Of a stretch of DNA of 64,000 bases, positions 53,037 to 61,766 are shown one piece after another (positions within the stretch are counted from its first letter, which is position 1; every line of letters starts with the position of its first letter). The stretch is from JAUIET01 sp039111475. GTDB lineage: Bacteria > Pseudomonadota > Gammaproteobacteria > Pseudomonadales > JAUIET01. The stretch spans positions 45,440 to 109,439 of the forward strand of contig JBCCIP010000017.1 of NCBI GenBank assembly GCA_039111475.1. The letters run 5' to 3'. Below the pieces are notes generated by a model that made no database searches, had not been told where the DNA came from, and saw only the letters and a program-made list of their open reading frames with translations. The position numbers were made by a program, and so were the translations under genes.

Positions 53037-53377
53037 GAAAAGACCTTTAATTGCGAGTAATTAGTGGAAGGGCTGATAAGAGAGCGCACAGCTTAGATTC
53101 GGGTCAAAATTTCGTCCAGTGAAGAACATGTCATCAATTTGGCGATTTAATGGCCAAAGTAGCTGGTTTTTACTGAAATTCCAGTGCATAAGATGGGAAT
53201 TTTGGTGCGCCCGTAAGCTTACATTCTTTTACAATGCAGCGTTCCGTGATCAGCTAATATTCGCCGTTAAGGCTTGGCAGCCGGTGGCCCAACGTTAGAA
53301 CAGTCTTTACAGTTTTTGTGATGTGAAAAAATAATAAGCGCGGCATACAGATTTAGGAACAAACAGAGGTAGAAAAG
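53037..53377. promoter_or_regulatory. Divergent promoter region, aldehyde dehydrogenase / OmpA-like gene
   Basis: 341 bases without a gene. A plausible plus-strand promoter is TTTACA at 53306-53311 and AATAAT at 53330-53335, spaced 18, about 42 bases before the OmpA-like ATG. An AGAGGT ribosome-binding site follows. A TTGGC/GCCAA hairpin near 53147 is the only other structure. Confidence 0.35.
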
Positions 53378-54586
53378 ATGAAGATTAGGAATATTAAGCA
53401 TGGCTTGGCGGCCATGGCGGTTGCACTGGCGCCGCAGTTGAATGCTGACGATGTGAGTGGTTGGACGCTGATACCCGGAATCGGCTACTACGACATGGCC
53501 GACGAGCGCGGTCTGAAAGGGGATGTGTTCCCGTCGCTGGGTTTGGGCTATCAGTTCAACAACCATTGGACTACCGAGTTGGTTGGCTCGCGGGTTGCCA
53601 GCGAAGTCGATGGCGGAACGACGGAGGTCGATCTCGAACAGTACCGTCTAGATGCACTGTACACGGTGAATCCAGAAGACGCATTGCAAGGTTACTTCGT
53701 GTTGGGTGGCGGTCATGCTAGCTTCAAACCTGAGGGCATTCTGAGCTTTGGTGGTGTCGCTACGGCTGACGATATTGAAGAGTCATTCGCCAACTACGGT
53801 GTGGGTCTCAAATATGCTTTCTCAGATAGGATTGCATTACGTGGCGACGTGCGCGGTGTTACCAGTCTGGATGAAGAAATAACCGACGTTGCACTGAACA
53901 TGGGAATTAGTTACATGTTTGCGCAAACCAGCCGCACCATCAAAGACTCTGACGGCGACGGTGTATCCGATAAATTGGACCAGTGCCCTGGTACGCCTGC
54001 TGGCGTGCAGGTAGATGAAAAAGGCTGCCCAATAGATTCAGACAACGACGGTGTTGCGGACCATATGGACAAATGCCCTAACACGCCAGCGGGGGTAGAG
54101 GTGAATGCTGACGGTTGTGCTAAAGATGACGATGGCGACGGCGTACCCAACCACATGGACGAGTGCCCAGACACGGCGGCTGGCGCCAAAGTGGATGAAA
54201 AAGGCTGTTATATAGTGATCACCGAAGACGTTCAGGTAGAACTCGACGTAGAGTTTGACGTGAACTCCGCGGCATCACGCCCGAGTCATGGCCCTGAAGT
54301 GCAGCGAGTTGTAGGTTTCATGACAGAGCACCCACTCACTAAAGTGGTTGTTGAAGGTCATACCGACAATACTGGGTCGGCCGCGTACAACCAGCAATTG
54401 TCTGAGCGCAGAGCGGCAACCATTGCAAGTCAGTTGGTTGAAGCGGGCATCAGTTCCGACAGAGTGACATCCGTCGGTGTGGGTGAAGCTCGTCCGCGTG
54501 CTGATAACAGCACAGAAGAAGGTCGTCAGCGTAATCGTCGTGTAGTGGCCGTTGTGTCAGCTCGCGAAGAAAAGCGCGCTGAATAA
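53378..54586 (+). CDS. OmpA family outer-membrane protein with TSP3 repeats
   Basis: 402 residues. Signal peptide ends near LNADD. An N-terminal 8-strand beta-barrel (about 25-185; GLGYQFNNHWTTELVGSR), three calcium-binding thrombospondin type 3-like repeats (DSDGDGVSDKLDQCP, DSDNDGVADHMDKCP, DDDGDGVPNHMDECP), then a C-terminal OmpA peptidoglycan-binding domain (VVEGHTDNTGSAAYNQQLS, ARPRADNSTEEGRQRNRRV). OprF-like layout. Followed by a clear terminator. Confidence 0.94.
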   Translation: MKIRNIKHGLAAMAVALAPQLNADDVSGWTLIPGIGYYDMADERGLKGDVFPSLGLGYQFNNHWTTELVGSRVASEVDGGTTEVDLEQYRLDALYTVNPEDALQGYFVLGGGHASFKPEGILSFGGVATADDIEESFANYGVGLKYAFSDRIALRGDVRGVTSLDEEITDVALNMGISYMFAQTSRTIKDSDGDGVSDKLDQCPGTPAGVQVDEKGCPIDSDNDGVADHMDKCPNTPAGVEVNADGCAKDDDGDGVPNHMDECPDTAAGAKVDEKGCYIVITEDVQVELDVEFDVNSAASRPSHGPEVQRVVGFMTEHPLTKVVVEGHTDNTGSAAYNQQLSERRAATIASQLVEAGISSDRVTSVGVGEARPRADNSTEEGRQRNRRVVAVVSAREEKRAE

Positions 54587-54623
54587 AGCGTTGCGGCGCA
54601 CCTGGGACGCGCCGAAAAACCAG

Positions 54624-54651
54624 AAAGGCAGAGCTAACACTCTGCCTTTTT
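54624..54651 (+). terminator. Rho-independent terminator after the OmpA-like gene
   Basis: AAAGGCAGAG (54624-54633) and CTCTGCCTTT (54640-54649) with a six-base loop and five T at 54647-54651. It is the clearest intrinsic terminator in the window, 38 bases after the stop. Confidence 0.92.
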
Positions 54652-54718
54652 CATATCTGCTAAGCGGATTTAACAGATGTTTATCAAGGTGGTCTAGCGT
54701 GGCTGTTAGACTGCGCAA

Positions 54719-54734
54719 GTCTTTGATTAAAGAC
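54719..54734. promoter_or_regulatory. Palindrome upstream of the DUF481 gene
   Basis: GTCTTTGATTAAAGAC is palindromic except in its GATT centre and lies 27 bases before the DUF481 ATG. A second inverted pair, GTCTA...TAGAC, lies near 54692-54712. Either could be an operator or leader hairpin; the regulator is unknown. Confidence 0.35.
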
Positions 54735-54760
54735 CAGCATGTCACACAGAGGAGATTATC

Positions 54761-55561
54761 ATGCGCTCTATTTTTTCTTTTGCAGCAGCAACTGCGTTTG
54801 GGCTGAGCCTGACAGCCACTACATTTGCCGAAGAAGCGGCGGATCCGGCTGCGGATGGTTGGACCGGCAGCATTGGTGCAGGTCTGGTGATGACTGGCGG
54901 TAATACAGAAACTGAAAGTGGCAACGCTGTTCTTGATATTACTCGCAGCATCGGTGCCTGGAGCCACAATCTGAATACTTCCGCACTATGGACTGCTGAT
55001 TCAGTCCGTACTACGGCTGAAAAGTACTATTTGTCTTTTCAAAGTAATCGCGCATTGTCGGATAAAAGTTATCTTTTTGGCGTAGCTTCTTATGATGACG
55101 ATCGCTTTAGCAGCTTTGATTATCAGGCCAGTGCCGCCCTTGGTTACGGTTATCACTTGATCGCGAATGATTCGATGAACCTGAAACTGGAAGCAGGACC
55201 AGGTTACAGAGTCAGTGCGCCCTTCATTTATCAGACCGATGCTATGGGAATGAATGTAGCGGATGCGAACACTGGCTTGCCCATCAAAATCGGTGTGGGG
55301 CCAAAAGACAACGAATTAATTGGCCGTTTCGCGGAGTCATTCGATTGGCAGTTTAGCGACAATGCCAAGCTTATCCAAGAGCTTAACGTTGAAGCTGGCA
55401 GCGATAATACAGTTACCCGCTTTCTGGTAGCCGTTGAAACTAACGTGGTTGGCTCGATCGCACTGAGAGTGTCATATGGAATAAAGAACAACACTGATGT
55501 TGCGCCCGGTTTGGACAAAACCGACACTGAAACAGCAATCACACTAGCCTATGGGTTCTAG
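54761..55561 (+). CDS. DUF481 family outer-membrane protein (YdiY-like)
   Basis: 266 residues. Signal peptide ends at TTFA before EEA. The mature protein is a beta-barrel of the DUF481/YdiY 'salt-induced outer membrane protein' family: GLVMTGGNTETESGNAVLDI near 45, alternating aromatic strands such as KYYLSFQSNRALSDKSYLFG, and a terminal aromatic (LAYGF). GAGGAG precedes the ATG. Function unclear; induced by osmotic stress in E. coli relatives. Confidence 0.88.
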   Translation: MRSIFSFAAATAFGLSLTATTFAEEAADPAADGWTGSIGAGLVMTGGNTETESGNAVLDITRSIGAWSHNLNTSALWTADSVRTTAEKYYLSFQSNRALSDKSYLFGVASYDDDRFSSFDYQASAALGYGYHLIANDSMNLKLEAGPGYRVSAPFIYQTDAMGMNVADANTGLPIKIGVGPKDNELIGRFAESFDWQFSDNAKLIQELNVEAGSDNTVTRFLVAVETNVVGSIALRVSYGIKNNTDVAPGLDKTDTETAITLAYGF

Positions 55562-55566
55562 TACCC

Positions 55567-55589
55567 TGACCGAGCAACTGAATCGGTCA
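55567..55589. terminator. Hairpin between convergent genes
   Basis: TGACCGA (55567-55573) pairs with TCGGTCA (55583-55589) directly after the DUF481 stop and before the end of the CHASE2 kinase gene. It has no U-run on the plus strand, so it may be only weakly terminating. Confidence 0.4.
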
Positions 55590-55608
55590 AAATCTCTGTG
55601 TCGGAGTA

Positions 55609-58011
55609 CTAGTTCAGCTCCGATTCTTCCAGCTCAAGCAAAGGCAGGCGCACGGTAAATACCGAGCCCTGGCCTTGTTTGCTGTCTACCGAAATATGGC
55701 CATTGTGTCGTTGCACGGTTACCGAGATAAACCGCAAACCCAAACCTGCGCCTGTCCTGCTTCTCGATTCATCAGAGCTTCCACGGTGAAACTGCTCGAA
55801 TAAATGGGGTATGTCTTTTTCTGGAATACCAATGCCTTCGTCACTGACGGATAATACGGCGCACGGCTTTGTGCTTGTTAACTCAGTTTTGATACAGAGT
55901 TCTACGGCACCGCCCGCTGCAGAATACTTGATGGCATTATCCAGCAAATTGATAATCATGCGCTCGAGCAAGTCGCCATTACCCCAAATCCATACATCTT
56001 CTTTGCAGTGCTGCGTGCTAATTCGAATTTTTTTCCGCATTGCTAATGCGTACACGTACTCGGCCGCATTGTCGGCCACAGAGTGCAGGTCGCACTCATA
56101 CAATGCAATATTATCCGCTTCGGCGCGGGCAAGCTGCAGGAAGCTTTCCGTATAGCTCAGGGCGCGTTGCGCATAGCTTCTAATGCTCTGTAGCTCTTCG
56201 TTCACAGCCCGTCCGCTGCGATCTATCAAGGCCAGTATTGACACCAATGGCGAGCGCAAATCGTGTGATACGAAGTTCAGTGTTTCTGCGCGTGTCCGCT
56301 CCATTTCCCGTAAGCGGGTGATATCTGTCATGGTGAACACCACGATGCGATCATGTTCATCGGCAAGAGTAAATTCGTTTCCCTGCAGCAAAACATCACT
56401 TCCAAATCGGCTTATGTATTCAAACTCTGTTTCTTCGCCTTGCAGTAGCACACTATTCACCGCTTTTTCCAGGCTGGCGAAAGACTGTTCGCCTGTATCT
56501 ACCGTATGAGCATTTTTGATATTATTTTCCAGGAGCCTAATAAAGTGCTGTTCGTGCGCCGAATCAGTTTCCAGTTGCAAAAGTCGTCGCGCTTGATCGT
56601 TAATCAGAATAACCTTGCCGCCTTTTGTGGTTGCCACAACGCCATCACTTAAATTTGCCAGGCAACTGAATATAAAATGCCGCAATTGTCGACGGCTGGT
56701 TTGGCTGCGGCGTATCTGATCAATGTGGAAGGCCACTACATCAATATTACGTTTGGGTACTTCCTTATCGTGGCTTTCCCAGGGCTTGAGTGTGGCCTCC
56801 AACAACTCGTGGTCCAGCAAGCTGCCTTCTTGGTTTAGTGACAACAGCTCTTCGCGCAAATAGCGCATTGAGCGGTCCAGGCGATACCACGACCACAATG
56901 GATAACCCAGAGTGATGGCAAGAAAGCTGGCCATAGGCGGCCACCAAATATTGTAGCTGCTCAATGCAAGCAAGCTGATTGCCAAGGTTGCACCCGCAAA
57001 CACAACAGTGGTGAGCAGCGAAAACCCAGGTGCCGCGCTGGTGATCATGAACAGCGCCAGCAGAGACAGTACAAACGTTACTGCGGCCCGCTGACTCAAC
57101 GATAACGGAGTAATCAAGCGGTCATTGCGTAAAGCGTCGAAGATGTTGGCATTCAGTTCCACGCCTTGCATATGCCGGTTTTCGTCCGACACTGGTGTGG
57201 CCAGTGTATCGCTTAAACCAGCCGCCATGGTGCCGACAAAAACGATTTTGTCCTGCAGTTGCCCGGGCGGATAGCGACCATCGAGCACATCAATGAAACT
57301 CAACATTCGAAAACCACCGGGCTGTGCTGCAAATCGGATCTGATTTCGGTAGTCGCGAACAATCAACCTACTGCTGTCATCGTCTAACGGGCTTTCTTGT
57401 ATCGTCGAGCGCGCACCAGGCAGAGGAGATGGCGCCTCTCCGTATGCGAGGCGATGCAGTACCACCGTCATATGCTCCCAGTATGCGCTACCAAGACCTT
57501 CTTTCATGTGTGTGGAGCGCAGCACACCGTCTTGATCTATTTCGATGTGCGCATGCCCTAGTTGGGCAACCTCGGCCAGGTTGTCAAAGGGAATTACTTC
57601 CAACAATTGACCGTCTGGTCTGTGTTCGCCGACAAACACGGGTGACACTAGGCGGCCAAAATCACGCACTGCCGACACCAGTTGTTCGTCGTATTGGGGG
57701 TTAGGTGTGTCGCGCTCTGAAAAGACGATATCGTAGGCGATGGCTTTCACACCCGCTTCACTAAGGCGGGTAATCAACTGTGCGTGAATATCACGCCGCC
57801 AGGGCCACTTACCAATGCCCTGCAGGCTTGCTTCATCAATACCAACGATTAATACATCATCCGGTGCGTCGCCCAATGCGGCGCGCTGAAACGCGTCGTG
57901 TGCGACATTATTTAAGGCAAGTGGCGCTGAAAACCAGCTTGCAACTGCTGCCAGCAACGCCAAAATCGTGCTGAGCAATATGGCTTCAAAACTGGGCAGG
58001 CGTATCGGCAT
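55609..58011 (-). CDS. CHASE2-domain sensor histidine kinase
   Basis: 800 residues. An N-terminal helix, a periplasmic CHASE2 domain (about 30-320; VLIVGIDEASLQGIGKWPWRRD, AIAYDIVFSERD), three membrane helices (about 300-375), a PAS-like region (about 430-560), HisKA with FVSHDLRSPLVSIL near 582, and HATPase_c with NLLDNAIKYSAAGG and GAGLGLRFISV. The complete kinase core suggests autophosphorylation and transfer to the response regulator encoded two genes upstream on the same strand. The environmental signal is unknown. Confidence 0.92.
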   Translation of the reverse strand: MPIRLPSFEAILLSTILALLAAVASWFSAPLALNNVAHDAFQRAALGDAPDDVLIVGIDEASLQGIGKWPWRRDIHAQLITRLSEAGVKAIAYDIVFSERDTPNPQYDEQLVSAVRDFGRLVSPVFVGEHRPDGQLLEVIPFDNLAEVAQLGHAHIEIDQDGVLRSTHMKEGLGSAYWEHMTVVLHRLAYGEAPSPLPGARSTIQESPLDDDSSRLIVRDYRNQIRFAAQPGGFRMLSFIDVLDGRYPPGQLQDKIVFVGTMAAGLSDTLATPVSDENRHMQGVELNANIFDALRNDRLITPLSLSQRAAVTFVLSLLALFMITSAAPGFSLLTTVVFAGATLAISLLALSSYNIWWPPMASFLAITLGYPLWSWYRLDRSMRYLREELLSLNQEGSLLDHELLEATLKPWESHDKEVPKRNIDVVAFHIDQIRRSQTSRRQLRHFIFSCLANLSDGVVATTKGGKVILINDQARRLLQLETDSAHEQHFIRLLENNIKNAHTVDTGEQSFASLEKAVNSVLLQGEETEFEYISRFGSDVLLQGNEFTLADEHDRIVVFTMTDITRLREMERTRAETLNFVSHDLRSPLVSILALIDRSGRAVNEELQSIRSYAQRALSYTESFLQLARAEADNIALYECDLHSVADNAAEYVYALAMRKKIRISTQHCKEDVWIWGNGDLLERMIINLLDNAIKYSAAGGAVELCIKTELTSTKPCAVLSVSDEGIGIPEKDIPHLFEQFHRGSSDESRSRTGAGLGLRFISVTVQRHNGHISVDSKQGQGSVFTVRLPLLELEESELN

Positions 58012-58081
58012 GACTCTCTTGAAGTGGGTATTACAAGCAGTGCTGTTGTGCGCCGATACAAACCTGGTTTGGTGGAGCTCC

Positions 58082-59551
58082 CTAAATCAGCACAACCGCC
58101 AGTATACCAAGACTCTGCAAAATGATGAGCCACAGATCTCTAACCTTGTAGCTTATGCTTTGGACAGCGCTAAACTCCCCTGCACCGTATGCAGGGTACA
58201 CCGCTTGAGCGCGAACAAAGTACTGCGGTCCTTCGGGCAAGCTCAGCTTTAAAGAGTTTGATTCCGTACTGATTTCTTCAACAATTTCGGTAAAGTCCAG
58301 GTTGCGGCTTATTTGCACGGTGTAGGACTCCGCGTTTTCCACTGCCGGCCAGCTAATGCTGACCTGTGAACCCTCCACAAGAACGTTTTCCGCCAATAGA
58401 TTGGGAGAGGCCAGCGTTACAGAAGCCTGCACTCTGCGCTGTGCAGGTAAACCCTTTAATCCAATTGTATCAACTGCACGTACAACAAATGTGTATGCGC
58501 CTGCTGATAAGTCAGCAAAATGTACCTGCTGCTTGTCGGTCTCTGCAGAACGCAACAGCTGCTCTGTAGAATGACCGGAGTAAATATCGACCAGGTATTT
58601 CTGCGCATCTTCCACCGTCTCCCAGTGCAAGGTAAACGGTAATTCAATATTCTCTGCAATGTCCATTTCCGGAGCGGCAAGCAGCTTAACGGGTGGTCGT
58701 GGCGGTTTTCCTTGTTCCGCTACCGTGCCGAAGCCTTCACTCACTGCTTGCGAAGCGCCCGCGGCACTCACCTCAACAATGCCTTCCAATACTTCATTTC
58801 GCATCACGCCGCCGCTGTCGATTGCGCCATCCGCGGAAATACTGAACTCTGTACCACGCGCTGCGGCTATGGCGGCCGGTGTGCTTATGCGATAACGGCT
58901 TTTGCCACCGCGCGAGTTTACTTTGGCACGCCCTGAACCACGATTCAGGCGCATATGAGTGTCTATCATGCCAGTCTGACCATGCGCAGACAGGCGTTCC
59001 AAAACCAATTCACTGTTCGCTCGCACCAGAAACGAGGAGTCATCAGCAAAGCGCAGTAACACACTGCCATCGCTGGTAATGATGCGGTCGCCCATGTACA
59101 ACTGCTCGCCGGCAGTCAGTGGTATGCGGTTCACGTTGGAATTGCGCGCGCTTAAATAATTTTCTCCTTCGGGTAATTGGGTCCCGGGTTGCACACGTTT
59201 GCGCTGACCGATATGCCGCTCCAGGAAGGCCTCGCCGCGAACGAATTCAACCGCAGCAGGTACTGGGGGCGCCTTTAACCATTCCACCGGAATCTTAACT
59301 TGCGAACCGGGTGGTAATTGGCGCGGGTTACTTACCTGCGGGTTGTGGCCTGGCAGTTTTTGCCAGCACAACGGTTCATCCGCTAATTCTGCGCAAATGG
59401 TCCAGAAAGAGTCACCCGGGCGAACAGTGTGCAGCCAATCCTCGGCAATACTCAGCGACGGCAATATCAATAATACGATGGCGGTTATAACCCGACTGCG
59501 TGCGCCCAAGAGCATAGTGGAATTGTTTTGCGTTAGTGCGGCGCTGGGCAT
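58082..59551 (-). CDS. LysM-FecR domain envelope protein
   Basis: About 489 residues. Signal-like hydrophobic segment (VITAIVLLILPSLSIAED), a LysM-type domain (HTVRPGDSFWTICAEL), a FecR domain (LYMGDRIITSDGSVLLRFADDSSFLVRANSEL...AARGTEFSI), and two beta-sandwich segments of FN3 type (about 320-460), ending with a C-terminal hydrophobic helix. Preferred start is ATG 59551 with GGA upstream. A frame to 59617 overlaps the regulator. Lies between its regulator and the CHASE2 kinase, the arrangement seen for FecR-CHASE2 systems. It may be a sensor partner in the envelope. Confidence 0.85.
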   Translation of the reverse strand: MPSAALTQNNSTMLLGARSRVITAIVLLILPSLSIAEDWLHTVRPGDSFWTICAELADEPLCWQKLPGHNPQVSNPRQLPPGSQVKIPVEWLKAPPVPAAVEFVRGEAFLERHIGQRKRVQPGTQLPEGENYLSARNSNVNRIPLTAGEQLYMGDRIITSDGSVLLRFADDSSFLVRANSELVLERLSAHGQTGMIDTHMRLNRGSGRAKVNSRGGKSRYRISTPAAIAAARGTEFSISADGAIDSGGVMRNEVLEGIVEVSAAGASQAVSEGFGTVAEQGKPPRPPVKLLAAPEMDIAENIELPFTLHWETVEDAQKYLVDIYSGHSTEQLLRSAETDKQQVHFADLSAGAYTFVVRAVDTIGLKGLPAQRRVQASVTLASPNLLAENVLVEGSQVSISWPAVENAESYTVQISRNLDFTEIVEEISTESNSLKLSLPEGPQYFVRAQAVYPAYGAGEFSAVQSISYKVRDLWLIILQSLGILAVVLI

Positions 59552-59561
59552 AGGTGTTCCA

Positions 59562-60272
59562 TCAGTCGGTTTCGGCTTCAGCCTGTTCGGTTTCGACCTT
59601 CTCCAAACGATAGCCATATTGGTAGATCGTTTTGATTCGGTAACCGATTTCCGGCGTTATACCCAATTTACGTCGTATGCGGCTCATATGTACGTCTACT
59701 GTGCGAGTATTAACGGTTTCATTAATGCCCCATATGCTTTTCAGCAACTGATCTCTGGACACCAGCTTACCCGCGTGCTCTATCATGTAACGAGCCAATT
59801 GGAAATCCTTCGCTGTAAGCTTCACGGCTTCACCCGCTACAGATATTTCCTGGGTTTTGCGGTTTAAGCTAATAGGACCAATATCGATAACGTCCGCAGT
59901 AGGCTGTGTCCCGCTTCGTCTCGCCAGGGCGATCAGACGGGCCAGCATTTCCTCTTTACGCAATGGTTTGACAAGATAATCATCTGCGCCTGCGTGCAGC
60001 GCACGCGCAACGTCAGCCTCGCTGTCTCTTTGCGTGGTGAACAGCACCATGCCATCCCACTCCAGGGCATTGCGCAAGTGCTCGAGAACGTCTACGCCTG
60101 ACAAGCCTGGAACTTCCCAGTCCAGCACGGCAAGATCGTAGCTATTCTCTTTCATTTGCTGCAAAAACTCTCGCGAGTTGGGTCTGTGGTCTACGGTATA
60201 ACCAGCATTTTGCAGCCAACTGACCACTAGCTCAGCCTGAGCCAGGTCGTCTTCCAGTAAACATATCCGCAT
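59562..60272 (-). CDS. OmpR/PhoB-family response regulator
   Basis: About 236 residues: receiver domain with acidic pair LLEDD, phospho-acceptor Asp in LAVLDWEVPG near 53, conserved Lys in YLVKPLRKEE near 104, then a winged-helix domain (LTAKDFQLARYMIEHAGKLVSRDQLLKSIWG, DVHMSRIRRKLG). ATG 60272 has GGAG upstream; the frame opens at 60290. First gene of the regulator / FecR / CHASE2 kinase run, eleven bases before the next gene. DNA targets unknown. Confidence 0.93.
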   Translation of the reverse strand: MRICLLEDDLAQAELVVSWLQNAGYTVDHRPNSREFLQQMKENSYDLAVLDWEVPGLSGVDVLEHLRNALEWDGMVLFTTQRDSEADVARALHAGADDYLVKPLRKEEMLARLIALARRSGTQPTADVIDIGPISLNRKTQEISVAGEAVKLTAKDFQLARYMIEHAGKLVSRDQLLKSIWGINETVNTRTVDVHMSRIRRKLGITPEIGYRIKTIYQYGYRLEKVETEQAEAETD

Positions 60273-60599
60273 TTTCTTGTTCTCCAACATCGTACTTGTC
60301 GAGCATGGGTGCAGGTATTGGCCCTTACATCGCTATGATGCTGTCATACTCTATTTGCTTATTTTACAATTGCAATAGATCGACACTCAGTGGCCGCCCA
60401 GTAAGGTGGTCGAGTCACGATCAAACATATCACAATTGTATATAAGTAACTGATAATTCTTGTAATTATGTTAGTTTGAAATCGCGATTCAAGCGCGCTT
60501 TTGATTGTAAAGGACTGTAAACATTGCCGCTCACAGCGTTTGACAGCGATAGGCCCTGCGGCCAACATGTGCGCCCCTTCGTCGGCTGCGGCTAATTCT
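60273..60599. other. Divergent AT-rich intergenic region
   Basis: 327 bases between the regulator and the acyltransferase, clearly AT-rich around 60350-60480 with several CAATTG-type words (ACAATTGCAAT, ACAATTGTAT). It should contain both promoters and perhaps operator sites. I found no RNA gene or clear hexamer pair. Confidence 0.4.
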
Positions 60600-61766
60600 A
60601 TGTTTGATGAGATTCGACCATATCGCGACGACGAAGCGCGCGAAGTCTTGCAGCGAACAATTCGTGATCCCGAACTATTGAGTGCAGTGCGCAGATTGCT
60701 GTTGCCCGACTGGTCCCAGCCATTGGCACGCATACTCGAGCCGTTTTTGGGGCTTTATCTTCGCTGGCAAGCACGTAAGGTGAGATCCGTAAGCGATCTT
60801 CAGGCCGTGATGGAGAAGTATCTGGTGCATGCGGTTGACACCACTACCAGCGGTTTTACTGTGTCCGGTTTGCAGCACGTGCCGCGAGAACGTGCATGCT
60901 TGTTCATTGGGAACCACAGAGATATAGCGCTAGACCCAGCATTTATGAGTTTGTCTTTGCATCGTTGTGGTTTGGACACTTGCCGCATAGCCATCGGGGA
61001 TAATCTGTTGAGCAAACCCTTTGTTGCTGACCTGCTCAGGCTGAACAAGTGTTTTATCGTTAATCGCTCGGCAAGCGGTAATCGCCAGCTGTTAAAAACC
61101 TATCAACAATTGTCGCAATTCATCGAGCATTCGGTTGTGACGGAATCGACCAGCGTGTGGTTGGCGCAAAGGGAAGGTCGAGCCAAAGATTGCGATGATC
61201 GAACAGAGCCTGCCATCTTGAAGATGCTGCACATGACCGGCAAAAAAGCTGGTCGAAGTCTCGGCGAACACCTCACTGCATTGTGCGTAATTCCAGTAAG
61301 TATCTCATACGAATTTGATCCCTGCGATGCAATGAAAGCGGAAGAGCTGTTGGCGTTGGAGAGGGGTTCCACGTATGCCAAATCAGAGCATGAAGATGTT
61401 TCCAGCATTGGTCGAGGTGTTAGTGGTGAGAAAGGCCGAGTGCATCTGGCCTTTTGCCCCCCGTTAACCGGTATCTCAGAGTCAGCTGAACAAGTGGCGA
61501 AAGAAATTGATTCTTCGTTGCACCGGCATTATCAATTGCAGCCCAGCAACTTGCTTGCGTTCGAAGAGCTTGGTTACACAACACCTGAGTGGCTGAAGGA
61601 GCAGGTCTACGGTAAATCCTGGAGCTCGCTGTGGCATGCAGGCAAGCAACAGGTATTTATGCAACGCATGGCGCGATCAACGGCGGAGCAGCGCGATATG
61701 ATCCTGAAAATGTACGCTCAGCCTGTTCATAATCGACTTGCTCTGGAGAATCCTCAGAGTGTCTGA
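60600..61766 (+). CDS. 1-acyl-glycerol-3-phosphate acyltransferase-like protein
   Basis: 388 residues from ATG 60600. The first frame opening at 60501 has weak starts. FIGNHRDIALDPAFMSL near 100 is the acyltransferase motif in its NHRD...D form, known from a glycerol-acyltransferase-like group rather than classical PlsC. VWLAQREGRAKDCDDRTEPAIL near 180 is the phosphate-binding block. No membrane helices are obvious. Ends overlapping the helicase gene. Probably acylates a lipid precursor; substrate uncertain. Confidence 0.78.
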   Translation: MFDEIRPYRDDEAREVLQRTIRDPELLSAVRRLLLPDWSQPLARILEPFLGLYLRWQARKVRSVSDLQAVMEKYLVHAVDTTTSGFTVSGLQHVPRERACLFIGNHRDIALDPAFMSLSLHRCGLDTCRIAIGDNLLSKPFVADLLRLNKCFIVNRSASGNRQLLKTYQQLSQFIEHSVVTESTSVWLAQREGRAKDCDDRTEPAILKMLHMTGKKAGRSLGEHLTALCVIPVSISYEFDPCDAMKAEELLALERGSTYAKSEHEDVSSIGRGVSGEKGRVHLAFCPPLTGISESAEQVAKEIDSSLHRHYQLQPSNLLAFEELGYTTPEWLKEQVYGKSWSSLWHAGKQQVFMQRMARSTAEQRDMILKMYAQPVHNRLALENPQSV

